64,000 nucleotides of DNA from Akkermansia muciniphila (GTDB lineage Bacteria; Verrucomicrobiota; Verrucomicrobiia; Verrucomicrobiales; Akkermansiaceae). The translations under genes were made by a program, and so were the position numbers. The notes below the pieces were generated by a model. It worked only from the letters and a program-made list of their open reading frames with translations, searched no databases and was not told where the DNA came from. This document shows, in pieces, positions 9,402 to 17,337 of this stretch. The number at the start of each line of letters is the position of its first letter. The stretch's first letter is position 1. The stretch spans positions 1,364,001-1,428,000 of the forward strand of contig NZ_CP156688.1 of NCBI RefSeq assembly GCF_040616545.1, written 5' to 3'.

Positions 9402-10865
9402 ATGAGAGATACCTATACCCTGGAATACCCTTTTTGCGGAGGCTGGATGGAGCCCGCCCAGTGGCACGCCATTCTGGAGGCCGTGGACGGCGGATGCCGC
9501 CTTGTTTCCTTCTCCACCCTGTCCATTCCCCTGGACGGAGAGGATGAGCGCGAATGCGTGCGGAAGGGCATGGCCCTGGCGGAGAAGCTTTCCCGCCTGG
9601 TCCCGTATGCGGAACAGGCCGTGGATGTGGGTTCTTCCCTTTGCTGGGGGGAAAACCGGGACGCATGGCTGCAATTTGCCGGAAAACTGAACCGGTTTTC
9701 CTCCCCCGTTTCCTTCCCTGCATATGAAATACGCAGGAACCGCGAATGCCTCTTTTCCTCGGATCCCAGGCCGGAAGAACGCTTCTCCGCCCTGCACAAG
9801 CGCGTCAGGATTTGCCTGGAAGAAGCTCCGCACCATGAATTCGGCCTGTTCTCCTGTGACCTGGGTTTTGCGGTACCCAAAGGCGGCCATCCGGAAGGCG
9901 GCGTGCATTTGTTTGCCGGAGGCGGGGGCGGCATCCCCGCCGGCAGTCCGGCCCTGGCCCCGCGGGCCGCGTCCTGGCTGGGGCGGTATTCCCTGCCGGA
10001 AGCCCTGAAAGCGGCGGCGGTACTGACGGCCTTGAATGAACGGTTCGGGGAAACGGAGAACCCGCGCAAAAGGCGATTGAAGTCATTGTTCGCCACGCGT
10101 GGCCTGGACTGGGTGCGGAACGAATTGAAAAACGCCGGATTGTATCCGGGAGAAGGGGAGGAGCCGGAGTTTTCCTCATCCGGGGAATGGAGCCGCAATG
10201 ACTTTTACAACGGGCTGCTGGTGGCGCTCCCTTCCGGAAGCCTGGAGGATACGCCGGAATATGCGGTGGCGGCGGCGTTCCGGCGCGTGGCTCCCTTTCT
10301 GACGGCTCCGGTGCGCATCACGCCGCGCGGCAATCTCCGGCTTCATCCGGCGGACAGGTGCGTGGCGGAACGCATCAAGGCGCTGCTGCGCGGGTCCAGG
10401 CGCTTTTCTCCGCTCTCCATAGAGTCCTGTTCCTGCCGCGGCCTGCCCGGCTGCCGCCGCGCCCGTGCCGCTTCCTCCCTGATTCATCAGGAGCTCAACG
10501 GCTGGCTGGAGGAAATCCTGCGTGAATTCGGGCTTGATGACGAACCCGTGGTGTTCCGTATTTCCGGCTGTCCCAACGGCTGTTCCCGCCCCCTGTTTGC
10601 GGAGCTGGCCCTGGTGGGCCGCAGCGAGGGCGTTTACGACGTGTTTGCCGGAGGACGCGCCCAGGGTGACAGGACGGCGTTCCTGCTGCGCCGGGCCGTT
10701 CCCATCGGGAAGGTGCGGGAGCTGTTCCGGGAGATTTTCCGCCAGTTTGCCCTTGCCAAAAGGGAGAATGCGTGGACGTTCGGGGAATGGGCCTTTGACC
10801 GTCTTCAGGCCGGGGAGGTGGGGCCGAGCTGCGCCCACCGTCCGGGAATTCCGCCGCAGGCGTGA
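9402..10865 (+). CDS. Siroheme sulfite reductase-type hemoprotein
   Basis: 487 residues. The four cluster/siroheme ligands are intact: Cys345 and Cys351 (SCRGLPGC) and Cys390 and Cys394 (SGCPNGC). The spacing of 6, 39 and 4 equals that of E. coli CysI. The parts before them match the duplicated nitrite/sulfite reductase fold: ENPRKRRLKSLF with a downstream GLDWVRNELK, and VRITPRGNLRLHP. Reduces sulfite to sulfide, by family. The N-terminus is shorter than CysI, and no CysJ-like flavoprotein is nearby. The frame is open upstream to 9204 but that part overlaps the preceding gene, so the ATG at 9402 is chosen. It probably works with the membrane Fe-S protein encoded upstream. Nitrite as substrate is possible but less likely. 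Confidence 0.85.
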   Translation: MRDTYTLEYPFCGGWMEPAQWHAILEAVDGGCRLVSFSTLSIPLDGEDERECVRKGMALAEKLSRLVPYAEQAVDVGSSLCWGENRDAWLQFAGKLNRFSSPVSFPAYEIRRNRECLFSSDPRPEERFSALHKRVRICLEEAPHHEFGLFSCDLGFAVPKGGHPEGGVHLFAGGGGGIPAGSPALAPRAASWLGRYSLPEALKAAAVLTALNERFGETENPRKRRLKSLFATRGLDWVRNELKNAGLYPGEGEEPEFSSSGEWSRNDFYNGLLVALPSGSLEDTPEYAVAAAFRRVAPFLTAPVRITPRGNLRLHPADRCVAERIKALLRGSRRFSPLSIESCSCRGLPGCRRARAASSLIHQELNGWLEEILREFGLDDEPVVFRISGCPNGCSRPLFAELALVGRSEGVYDVFAGGRAQGDRTAFLLRRAVPIGKVRELFREIFRQFALAKRENAWTFGEWAFDRLQAGEVGPSCAHRPGIPPQA

Positions 10866-10960
10866 ATGTCGGCACGGCGTTGTGCCGCTCTACGGAGTGG
10901 GGAAGCTGTTGTGTGGCGATTTTTGACCTGAAAATGGTTCAGGATGTTTTCGGAATGGCT

Positions 10961-11221
10961 ATGGTGAGGAATCATGTTCCCAGCCTCTTTTTTCTGTGCC
11001 GCCTGTCTTGGCTGTGCGCGGGTTCCGCGTGTGGCGCGGAAGGTTTTTCTTTCTGGAATGGAACGCGGGCTGCATCTGGAACATTCCGGCTCCGGACATT
11101 GAAAAAGGTGCGCATCGGGGAAGTAGCGCACAAAAAGGGAGGCCTGGCCCTTGATTGCGCGGACCCGGCGGAAGGCCATTTCATGCTGACGGTGGAATTG
11201 CTGAAGAGGCGCCAGGGCTGA
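10961..11221 (+). CDS. Possible small secreted protein (weak)
   Basis: The frame is open from a GTG at 10862, but the first plausible product begins at 10961: MVRNHVPSLFFLCRLSWLCAG, a signal-peptide-like N-terminus with a cleavage site near ACGAEG, then about 60 residues (FRLRTLKKVRIGEVAHKKGG and so on). No ribosome-binding site and no recognisable domain are seen. It could be a real hypothetical protein or chance coding. Confidence 0.3.
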   Translation: MVRNHVPSLFFLCRLSWLCAGSACGAEGFSFWNGTRAASGTFRLRTLKKVRIGEVAHKKGGLALDCADPAEGHFMLTVELLKRRQG

Positions 11222-11324
11222 TGAATTAGGTTTTCTCCCGCCGGATATGGGAGAAATTCAGGGCCATTCGGAAGAGAGGAATTTGGTTTCAGAAGGTCAT
11301 TTCTGCTGTTCATTGATGAATTTA

Positions 11325-11351
11325 TTGAGCATTTATAGTTTTTGTTATGAT
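11325..11351 (+). promoter_or_regulatory. Candidate promoter for the LytTR gene, giving an almost leaderless mRNA
   Basis: TTGAGC at 11325-11330 and TATGAT at 11346-11351, 15 bp apart. The ATG lies at 11358, only six bases beyond the -10 box, so a transcript from this promoter would start at or next to the start codon. Confidence 0.35.
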
Positions 11352-11357
11352 TTTTGA

Positions 11358-11843
11358 ATGACCGTTAAATTTATTAAAGTCACTAAAAAAGATAGGGTCT
11401 GCTACGCTCCGGTCCCGGAGCCGGTAGAACAGGGGGACAAGCTGGAAATCATGGAAATGAAGGAGGGGGCTTTCTCCCCGCCGGCGGGCAGGGCGGCTGC
11501 GGTTTCCCTGTCCAGGAACCCCATGGTGTTCGTTAAAATGAATGACGGATTCCAGCGCATCCTGATGAAGCACATCCTGTATGTGGAGGCCGCAGGAAGC
11601 TACTGCACGCTGCACGTGCACGGCATGTCGTCCATTCTGGTATCCGCGCCGCTGGCTCGGGTGGCGGAACACCTGGACGGGGAATATTTCATCCGTGTGC
11701 ATCGTTCCTACCTGGTTAACAAGTTGCATATAGAGTCCATTGCGGGTAATTTCCTTCAGGTAGGGAATGTCTCCATCCCCGTCAGCAAGTTCATGAAAAA
11801 GAAAGTGCTGGGAAGCCTGAACATGCTATCGTTTTCCAAATAG
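11358..11843 (+). CDS. LytTR-domain DNA-binding regulator
   Basis: 161 residues. The C-terminal about 100 residues are a LytTR DNA-binding domain: HILYVEAAGSYCTLHVHG, then FIRVHRSYLVNKLHIESI and the final beta hairpin. There is no response-regulator receiver domain; the N-terminal 55 residues are short, charged and proline-containing, so activation by a histidine kinase is unlikely unless indirect. It lies 147 bp upstream of, and in the same direction as, the DUF2589 cassette and is the obvious candidate regulator of it (inference from position). Confidence 0.88.
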   Translation: MTVKFIKVTKKDRVCYAPVPEPVEQGDKLEIMEMKEGAFSPPAGRAAAVSLSRNPMVFVKMNDGFQRILMKHILYVEAAGSYCTLHVHGMSSILVSAPLARVAEHLDGEYFIRVHRSYLVNKLHIESIAGNFLQVGNVSIPVSKFMKKKVLGSLNMLSFSK

Positions 11844-11865
11844 CCGCCAGCCATGCCCCGCCGGC

Positions 11866-11899
11866 GCTCCGGGAAGGCGGAACGGGCCTTCCGGACAGG
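11866..11899 (+). other. Stem-loop between LytTR gene and DUF2589 cassette
   Basis: TCCGGGAAGGC pairs with GCCTTCCGGA around GGAACGG. No T-run follows, so it may be a weak terminator, attenuator or a regulator-binding inverted repeat. Confidence 0.4.
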
Positions 11900-11990
11900 C
11901 GGGGTGGAAAAGGCGCCGGAATGGAATGATCATGACAACGTCGCCGGAAGGCGGCACATCATATTAACCTCAACCAGAAAATAAAATAAT

Positions 11991-12830
11991 ATGGCAATTG
12001 ATAAATCAGCAGCCGACGTGGCGACTTCCTCCCTGCAGTCGCTTCCTTTCGGCAACATCATCGGCGGTCCCCTGGTCGCCTGTGTGGAAGCCCAGGCCCA
12101 GGCGGCCCGGACCTCCTGGGAGTTCATCCAGAATGTGGGCCTGTACACGGAGGGAGAAGAGAAGAAGACGGTGAACGTCTCCTTCCAGTTCATCAAGGAC
12201 GGGCACATGGCCCAGATTACGGTCCCCCTTCTGACCATCGTCCCCATTCCCTACATCGCCATCAACTCCATTGACATCAACTTCAAGGCGAACATCAGCG
12301 CTTCCGCCGCCAGTACGGAAACGGAGAATTCCTCCAGCTCCGCCGATGTCAAGACATCTGCCTCTGCAAGATGCTTCTGGGCGCGCGGCAGCATGAACGC
12401 CAGTTATTCCAGCAAGAAGGACTCCTCCGCCACGAAGGACTCCAAGTACAGCGTGGAATACACGATGGACGTGGCCGTCCATGCCGGGCAGGACAGCATG
12501 CCCGCCGGGATGGCCAAGGTGCTGGAAATGCTGAACAACAGCATTTCCGTAGTATCTCCGGAAGGTTCCCTGGAAGTGCAGCATGCCATCCAGGATGACG
12601 GAACCGTGAAACTGATGACCTCCTACAAGAACAAGGAAGGCCTGTTTGATCCGGACGCCATCACCCTCCGGATAGGGGAGGCCACGGACCCGTTTGATAA
12701 CGGTGCGGGGAATGAAGCCAAGATTGTGAAAACGGATTCCGGCAAGGAATACACGATTTCCAAGGAGGACGCCAGGAACTGCACGGTGAACGCCGGAGAA
12801 CTCAAAAGGAAGGTGGCTGTAGGCGCCTGA
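11991..12830 (+). CDS. DUF2589 family protein, long paralogue
   Basis: 279 residues, function unknown. Family hallmarks, in order: FGNIIGGPLVACVEAQAQAA (about 20-40), SFQFIKDGHMAQITVPLLTI with VPIPYIAINSIDINFKANI (about 65-105), a serine-rich middle (STETENSSSSADVKTSAS), then YSVEYTMDVAVHAGQDSMPAGMAKVLEMLNNSI (about 150-182). DUF2589 ends there; the remaining about 95 residues are an extra C-terminal domain not usual for the family. No signal peptide or membrane segment, so probably cytoplasmic. First gene of the cassette; the next gene starts 38 bp later. Confidence 0.85.
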   Translation: MAIDKSAADVATSSLQSLPFGNIIGGPLVACVEAQAQAARTSWEFIQNVGLYTEGEEKKTVNVSFQFIKDGHMAQITVPLLTIVPIPYIAINSIDINFKANISASAASTETENSSSSADVKTSASARCFWARGSMNASYSSKKDSSATKDSKYSVEYTMDVAVHAGQDSMPAGMAKVLEMLNNSISVVSPEGSLEVQHAIQDDGTVKLMTSYKNKEGLFDPDAITLRIGEATDPFDNGAGNEAKIVKTDSGKEYTISKEDARNCTVNAGELKRKVAVGA

Positions 12831-12868
12831 TAACCGGACCATAACGATTTCTCCTCCATCCCAGAGCC

Positions 12869-13675
12869 ATGTCTCGTCTGAATCTGATTGTCGAATCCCT
12901 GCTGAGGGACATTATTGAAGCGCAGCATGCGGCGAACTGCCATGCGGCGGGGCTGGCGCGCCAGTACGGGAAGCACGGCGGTGTGCGTGGCTTCCAGCTT
13001 CCCAGCGCCCAGATAGGGTCCCTGGAATTCGATCTGAAGTATGCGGTGACGGGAACCTCCGGGGTGGAGGAGAAGCAGGTGCTGGATGCGGAGCAGTGCA
13101 GCCTGTTCCAGCAGGAACTGGCGGAGCGCGTGCCTGCGTACGCCATCCGTTCCATTGTGATGGCCGTGGTGCACTCCAATCTCCCGGCGGATGAGGCAAG
13201 AAGTGACTTTTCCTCCCTGCTTGCCAGGGAGGAACAGTGGAAAAGGAATTTCTGCCTCTACCTGGGAAAGAAGTTCACTGCGGCCATTTCAGGCCATGAG
13301 GGGGCCCTCCTGCGGGCGGACTCCGGATTGGACAAGGGATTGCTGGCGGAACTTCTGGCGGATGTGGCGGAGAAGGAATTCATGGACAATCCCGATCTGG
13401 CGGACCTGTTCCAGGGAGCGCAGGGCGACGCCCTCAGGCAGGAGTGCCGCAAGAACCTCCAGGAGGGCCTCTCCTCCTTCATTGACGTGCTTGCGGAAAA
13501 GTATGCGTTCACCCGGCAGGTAAGCAATGTGGTGGTGGACGTGGAGGTGGAGACGGAAAAGCTGAAAAAGATGCCGGAGAACTCCATCCAGACGCTGCAC
13601 CTCAACATCGCGCCCGCCGCCGTTCCCGCCGTCCTGGCGGAGCAGAATGACGTCTCCGGACTGGCCGCGCAATAG
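12869..13675 (+). CDS. DUF2589-associated protein of unknown function
   Basis: 268 residues, soluble and mostly helical. The N-terminal part (EAQHAANCHAAGLARQYG, then FQLPSAQIGSLEFDLKYAV) resembles the start of proteins that accompany DUF2589 genes: a helix rich in Ala/His followed by a beta-strand segment. The middle is helical (LLADVAEKEFMDNPDLADLF), and the C-terminal beta portion (VSNVVVDVEVETEKLKKM) ends in an alanine/proline tail. No catalytic motif is seen. It lies between the two DUF2589 genes, so the three proteins probably form one assembly (inference). Confidence 0.75.
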   Translation: MSRLNLIVESLLRDIIEAQHAANCHAAGLARQYGKHGGVRGFQLPSAQIGSLEFDLKYAVTGTSGVEEKQVLDAEQCSLFQQELAERVPAYAIRSIVMAVVHSNLPADEARSDFSSLLAREEQWKRNFCLYLGKKFTAAISGHEGALLRADSGLDKGLLAELLADVAEKEFMDNPDLADLFQGAQGDALRQECRKNLQEGLSSFIDVLAEKYAFTRQVSNVVVDVEVETEKLKKMPENSIQTLHLNIAPAAVPAVLAEQNDVSGLAAQ

Positions 13676-13686
13676 TGATATTTATT

Positions 13687-14280
13687 ATGAGTGATTCTAC
13701 AAACAACAAGGTGAACGGGCACATCATGAGCCTGCAGCAGTTGATTTCGGCCCCGCTGGTCGCGACGATTGATGCGGACGCGATGTCCACGGAACGCTAC
13801 ATGAAGCATTTCATGTCCCTGGCTTTTGAGTCCTACAATCCCGCGGACGGTTCCACGGGGGCGTTAAGGCTCATCAGCTTTAATTTTACGGACAGCGACG
13901 CTTCCGGCGGCGCGGAGAAGAAAGTCAGCGTGCCGCTCATCAGCCTGGTGACGCTGCCTCTGCTGCAAATCAAGCAGGCGGACTTTGACTTTGACATCAA
14001 CATCATTGACGCGGTCGCCTCCGCTCCGGATGAACGCTTTTCCCTGAACAAGGGTGAGGTGGATTCCTCCGCTGGGAAGGGGCAGGGTGACGGCCTGAAC
14101 TTCCGGGCTTCCCTGGCGCCCCAGTCGGGCAGGGGGGCCGCCTCTTCCTCCCTGCAGGCGAACATGAAAATCCATGTAGCCATGCAGCAGGCGGACATGC
14201 CTTCCGGCCTGTCCCAATTCCTCCAGCTGACCTCCAGGCCGCATTATGAAGACTCTCCCTCCCAGGAGAAAAATAACTAA
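13687..14280 (+). CDS. DUF2589 family protein, short paralogue
   Basis: 197 residues. The DUF2589 pattern is clear: MSLQQLISAPLVATIDADAM near the N-terminus, KKVSVPLISLVTLPLLQIKQADFDFDINI in the middle, and SSSLQANMKIHVAMQQADMPSGLSQFLQLTS at the end. It lacks the extra C-terminal domain of the long paralogue. An in-frame GTG at 13675 overlaps the previous stop codon; the ATG at 13687 is preferred because the family homology starts just after it. No signal peptide. Confidence 0.85.
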   Translation: MSDSTNNKVNGHIMSLQQLISAPLVATIDADAMSTERYMKHFMSLAFESYNPADGSTGALRLISFNFTDSDASGGAEKKVSVPLISLVTLPLLQIKQADFDFDINIIDAVASAPDERFSLNKGEVDSSAGKGQGDGLNFRASLAPQSGRGAASSSLQANMKIHVAMQQADMPSGLSQFLQLTSRPHYEDSPSQEKNN

Positions 14281-14294
14281 TTGAAAGAAAAAAC

Positions 14295-14525
14295 ATGGAC
14301 CAGAAAACCACTTATTCCTACCAGCGCACTCCGGGGCTTGACTGCCCCAAATGCGGTGTGTATTTCCCCACAACCATTCCGGACCTGTTGTCCGGCGGCA
14401 TTGAATGCCCCCACTGCGGGCTGAAGCTTTCCATTGACCGGAAGTCTTCCGACCACGCCATGCAGGCCCTGGAAAAGTTCCAGGCTACCCTTGACAAACA
14501 GCTTCCTGCCGCCTCCCTGTCATGA
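14295..14525 (+). CDS. Small zinc-ribbon protein
   Basis: 76 residues. Two CxxC knuckles, CPKC (about residues 17-20) and CPHC (about 38-41), are set 17 residues apart, the geometry of a rubredoxin-like zinc ribbon. A C-terminal helix of about 30 residues follows. It overlaps the next gene by four bases (ATGA) and follows the short DUF2589 gene by 14 bp, so it belongs to the same operon. Role unknown; possibly a structural or nucleic-acid/protein-binding adaptor. Confidence 0.8.
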   Translation: MDQKTTYSYQRTPGLDCPKCGVYFPTTIPDLLSGGIECPHCGLKLSIDRKSSDHAMQALEKFQATLDKQLPAASLS

Positions 14526-14875
14526 AGAGACTGCTGATGATGCTGTCCGCCATGCTCTGCATGGCTCTGCCCCCCCTTTCCCAGGCGGAAATGCAGCAGC
14601 GGGAGCCGGGCCAGCTGGCCGCCGCCTGGCAGGACGTGAAGAAGCAAATTTCAGGCGACGGCCAGACCATCCGTGTGAGGGACGGAGCCAAGGCGCTTGA
14701 CCTGCTGGGCGAACTGGGCGTTGTCTCCGTTCCGGAGGATGGCGTGAAGCTGTCCCGCGGCACCCTGACCATTATCGTCACGCGCGGAAAGAAGGAGGAC
14801 GGGGTATTTTATGTGCTGACCGTCACGGAAGAGGATGGGACAAGGCGGGAAGTGAGGCTCGTTCCCTCCTCCTGA
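14522..14875 (+). CDS. Small exported protein at the end of the DUF2589 cassette
   Basis: 117 residues. Signal peptide MKRLLMMLSAMLCMALPPLSQA, cleaved before EMQQ. The mature part has one helix (LAAAWQDVKKQI) and several strands (GTLTIIVTRGKKEDGVFYVLTVTEEDG). Start overlaps the stop of the zinc-ribbon gene. It is the only exported member of an otherwise cytoplasmic cassette. No recognisable domain. Confidence 0.75.
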   Translation: MKRLLMMLSAMLCMALPPLSQAEMQQREPGQLAAAWQDVKKQISGDGQTIRVRDGAKALDLLGELGVVSVPEDGVKLSRGTLTIIVTRGKKEDGVFYVLTVTEEDGTRREVRLVPSS

Positions 14876-14911
14876 TTCCCCGGAAAAGATGCGTCCCTTC
14901 CGGAGGGAAGG

Positions 14912-15232
14912 TTATTCGTTCTCAAAATCCCACACGCGGCGGCGGGCGTTTTTCTTCGTCCGTCCGCCGTTGGCCTTGCGGAAGGGGTCAAAAAGCGGGT
15001 CCAGCCCGTTACCCTTCAGCAGCAGGCACTGTTCCATCAGGCGGCCAAGTTTTCCCTTGGGGAAGCCCTTGGCCTGGAACCATGCCAGGTATTCCTGGGG
15101 CACGTCCATCAGCGGGCACCCCTGGGGCGGGTACTTGGCCGGGCCGTACATGCCGAAGGGGACATGGGTCCGGGCGATTTCCTCCACCAGTTTTCTCAAA
15201 TCTTCCGCGTCCGGTATTTTGGGATCGTTCAT
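14912..15232 (-). CDS. DUF3820 family protein
   Basis: 106 residues. The core PFGMYGPAKYPPQGCPLMDVPQ followed by EYLAWFQAKGFPKGKLGRLME fits the DUF3820 pattern (short proteins sometimes called quorum-sensing-regulated virulence factors in Proteobacteria). The C-terminus is very basic (RKANGGRTKKNARRR), so nucleic-acid binding is possible. The frame extends upstream, but the ATG at 15232 overlaps the stop of the preceding hydrolase gene by four bases and is the natural start. Confidence 0.8.
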   Translation of the reverse strand: MNDPKIPDAEDLRKLVEEIARTHVPFGMYGPAKYPPQGCPLMDVPQEYLAWFQAKGFPKGKLGRLMEQCLLLKGNGLDPLFDPFRKANGGRTKKNARRRVWDFENE

Positions 15233-15933
15233 GGGTTTTGCAGGATGAATTGTTGAAGGCTTTCCGCCAGCCGTGCCGGAGCTTCCAGGGGGAGGCGGTG
15301 GCCGGCGTGGGGGATGATGACGGCTTGTTCCCCCGCCGCACGACGGGCCAAGGCAGTAAATTTGGTGTCGCGCTCCCCGGCTATCCACAACTGGGGCACG
15401 GGGGACTGGCGCAGGAGGGGCGCCAGGTTCTTCTGCGCACCCACGGACCAGTCAATAAACGCGCGGGAGATGGACTTGCGCCACGGTTTCAGGGAGGAGC
15501 GGTCAGGATTTCCCGATTCTCCGCCAAACACGGCCTGCGTGTCCCATTCCTTTAAAAAATCCTCCCATGGGGCGGAAAGGCATTTGACGGCCCATTCCGC
15601 ATCCTTTGCGCGGCGCGCGGCTTTTTCCGCTTCATCTTCCAGCCCGGGATGGGCGCTGACGAATACGGCGCCCTTCCAGAGGGGGGGATGGGCCAGAACG
15701 GCCTGCATGGCCAGCCTGCCTCCCAGGGAATAGCCGCAGAGCCAGGGATGCTTGTCCTGGGCGGCTATTTCAGAGCACAGCACGCGCCCCATGTCCTCCA
15801 GGCTCTTGGGGCAGCATTCCAGATACTTCCATAGATTCAGGGCGCGGGCCTCTATCCCTCCGGCGCGCAGGGCTTCCATGGCGGGCTTCCAGTCCGCAGG
15901 AGATCCCAGATTGCCGTGCAGGAGCCAAAGCAT
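15229..15933 (-). CDS. Alpha/beta hydrolase, MenH-like
   Basis: 234 residues. Alpha/beta-hydrolase fold with oxyanion segment LLHGNLGSPADW near the N-terminus, nucleophile elbow GYSLGGRLAMQA (about residues 86-97, Ser at about 88) and the catalytic His in AGHRLPLEAP near 215. The overall pattern (GYSLGGRLA; HAGHxLPLE) is that of MenH, which forms SHCHC in menaquinone synthesis. No other men gene is in the window, so the assignment is by motif only; a general esterase is possible. Translationally coupled to the DUF3820 gene. Confidence 0.75.
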   Translation of the reverse strand: MLWLLHGNLGSPADWKPAMEALRAGGIEARALNLWKYLECCPKSLEDMGRVLCSEIAAQDKHPWLCGYSLGGRLAMQAVLAHPPLWKGAVFVSAHPGLEDEAEKAARRAKDAEWAVKCLSAPWEDFLKEWDTQAVFGGESGNPDRSSLKPWRKSISRAFIDWSVGAQKNLAPLLRQSPVPQLWIAGERDTKFTALARRAAGEQAVIIPHAGHRLPLEAPARLAESLQQFILQNP

Positions 15934-15948
15934 GGTGAAAGCCCTTTC

Positions 15949-16554
15949 CTATTTCACGCCGTATCCGGCGAGGCCATTCATAAACATCTGGACGGAAATC
16001 ATGATGAGCACCATGCCCATCATCCGTTCCAAGGCGATCGTTCCCTTTTCCCCCAGCAGGCGCAGGAACCTCTGCGCAATGAAAAGCACCACTCCGGAAA
16101 GGAGCCATGCCGTCACGATGGCCCCGGCGTAAGTCATCTGGGAAATGCTGTCCGGGCTCTGGGAAGCATGCAGCATGATGATGGCCAGGGAGGAAGGCCC
16201 GGCCATCAGGGGCATGGCGATGGGAACGATGAAAGGCTCGTCCTGGCCTGCCGTGCGTCCGGCGGAGGCAAGCATGTCCTTGGCCGGGAATACCATGCCC
16301 AGCGCCACGAGGAATAGCAGGATGCCTCCGGAAATATTCAGGGTAGCCGGTTCCAGCCCCAGCAGGTTCAGCAAGAATTTGCCGGAAAAAAAGAACAACA
16401 GCAACAGGCTCAGCGCAAACACAAGTTCACGCATCAGAATGGCCTTCTGCCGGGCCGGAGAATACTTTTTCAGCATGCCCTGAATCATCGGAGCCAGTCC
16501 CACGGGATCAATGACGATGAACAGGAGAATAACGGTGGAAAGGAAATCCTGCAT
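15949..16554 (-). CDS. MarC family inner-membrane protein
   Basis: 201 residues, six hydrophobic segments. The conserved start FLSTVILLFIVIDPVGLAP and the later motif IAMPLMAGPSSLAIIM identify the MarC/UPF0056 (YhgN-like) family of integral membrane proteins. Function is not established; despite the historical name the family is not known to confer multiple antibiotic resistance. Sixteen bases separate it from the hydrolase gene downstream, so it may head the MarC-hydrolase-DUF3820 operon. Confidence 0.88.
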   Translation of the reverse strand: MQDFLSTVILLFIVIDPVGLAPMIQGMLKKYSPARQKAILMRELVFALSLLLLFFFSGKFLLNLLGLEPATLNISGGILLFLVALGMVFPAKDMLASAGRTAGQDEPFIVPIAMPLMAGPSSLAIIMLHASQSPDSISQMTYAGAIVTAWLLSGVVLFIAQRFLRLLGEKGTIALERMMGMVLIMISVQMFMNGLAGYGVK

Positions 16555-16744
16555 GGAATACGCACCTTGTAAACGATACGGGCGCGTGCGTCAAAGAGAA
16601 CCGCCGCCAGCGGAAATTTTCCCCGTTTGGCTGGCTGTTTTCTTCACCAGCGCTGAAGCAGGTTCTTTATATCTGAAAAGCGATTTGAGAATCCCGGCAG
16701 ATTTTGTGTAGAATGCCACAGTATTTTTAAGGAAGCGGGAACAG

Positions 16745-17305
16745 CTATTGAGGAATAACTCCTTTAGGAGATCGGCTTACTGGTTCAAAATCTTTTCTGC
16801 CCACATACTTTCTCCAGATCCCCGGCTCTCCATATCCATCCCGGAAGCGTACTTCCAACTCGTACTTCTTTCCGTTGAAAAGACGTGGAAAAGGGCCAAG
16901 ATAGACTAACAATGAATACGCATCCTTGATGAGCACTTCATGTTTTTCTCTCGGTTGTAACGTAATGAAGTGCAAGGAGTTAGCTCTTCGTTCAATTTGA
17001 TACCCGGCTCCATACCAAGCTGTGGGCTTGTCCATTTTCTTCCCGTTTCCCGTTTTTAAAAAAATCTTTATGAAAATATTCGGGCCATAATCCTTGAGGG
17101 GATAGAAGTCATCAAAAAGGCGCACGGTCTTTTCACCCTTGTTCGTAAACACCAGCTTGAAGTCCGGGAAAGTCTCTCTTGCGTCAAACTCGGTCTTTTC
17201 CATCACCACGGAACATTCGATCCCGTTGTCGGCCATGTCCCCCCATGCCGCAGCATGGAGGGACAGGCACCCCAAAATTCCTAAATACCGGAAGATTTTT
17301 TTCAT
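16745..17305 (-). CDS. Secreted protein, tandem paralogue A
   Basis: 186 residues; signal peptide MKKIFRYLGILGCLSLHAAAWG. The mature protein starts with the block shared by all three neighbours (ADNGIECSVVMEKTEFDAR, then FPDFKLVFTNKGEKTVRLFDD), reads like a small all-beta domain (HEVLIKDAYSLLVYL, then YELEVRFRDGYGEPGI) and ends SRSPKGVIPQ. An upstream ATG overlapping the paralogue B stop would add 13 residues before the signal peptide, so the later Met is chosen. Last gene of a low-GC operon. Function unknown; secreted immunity-type or inhibitor proteins are one possibility. Confidence 0.78.
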   Translation of the reverse strand: MKKIFRYLGILGCLSLHAAAWGDMADNGIECSVVMEKTEFDARETFPDFKLVFTNKGEKTVRLFDDFYPLKDYGPNIFIKIFLKTGNGKKMDKPTAWYGAGYQIERRANSLHFITLQPREKHEVLIKDAYSLLVYLGPFPRLFNGKKYELEVRFRDGYGEPGIWRKYVGRKDFEPVSRSPKGVIPQ

Positions 17306-17337
17306 CATAGCGCGAGTTTGGCCGTTGCCCGGAGATT

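Larger units (their letters stand above)
10866..11357. other. Intergenic region with one weak ORF and a stem-loop
   Basis: No firm gene. It holds a possible 86-residue secreted ORF (separate entry), an imperfect hairpin TTTCTCCC...GGGAGAAA at about 11232-11258 without a T-run, and an AT-rich right end with a promoter for the LytTR gene. Confidence 0.5.
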
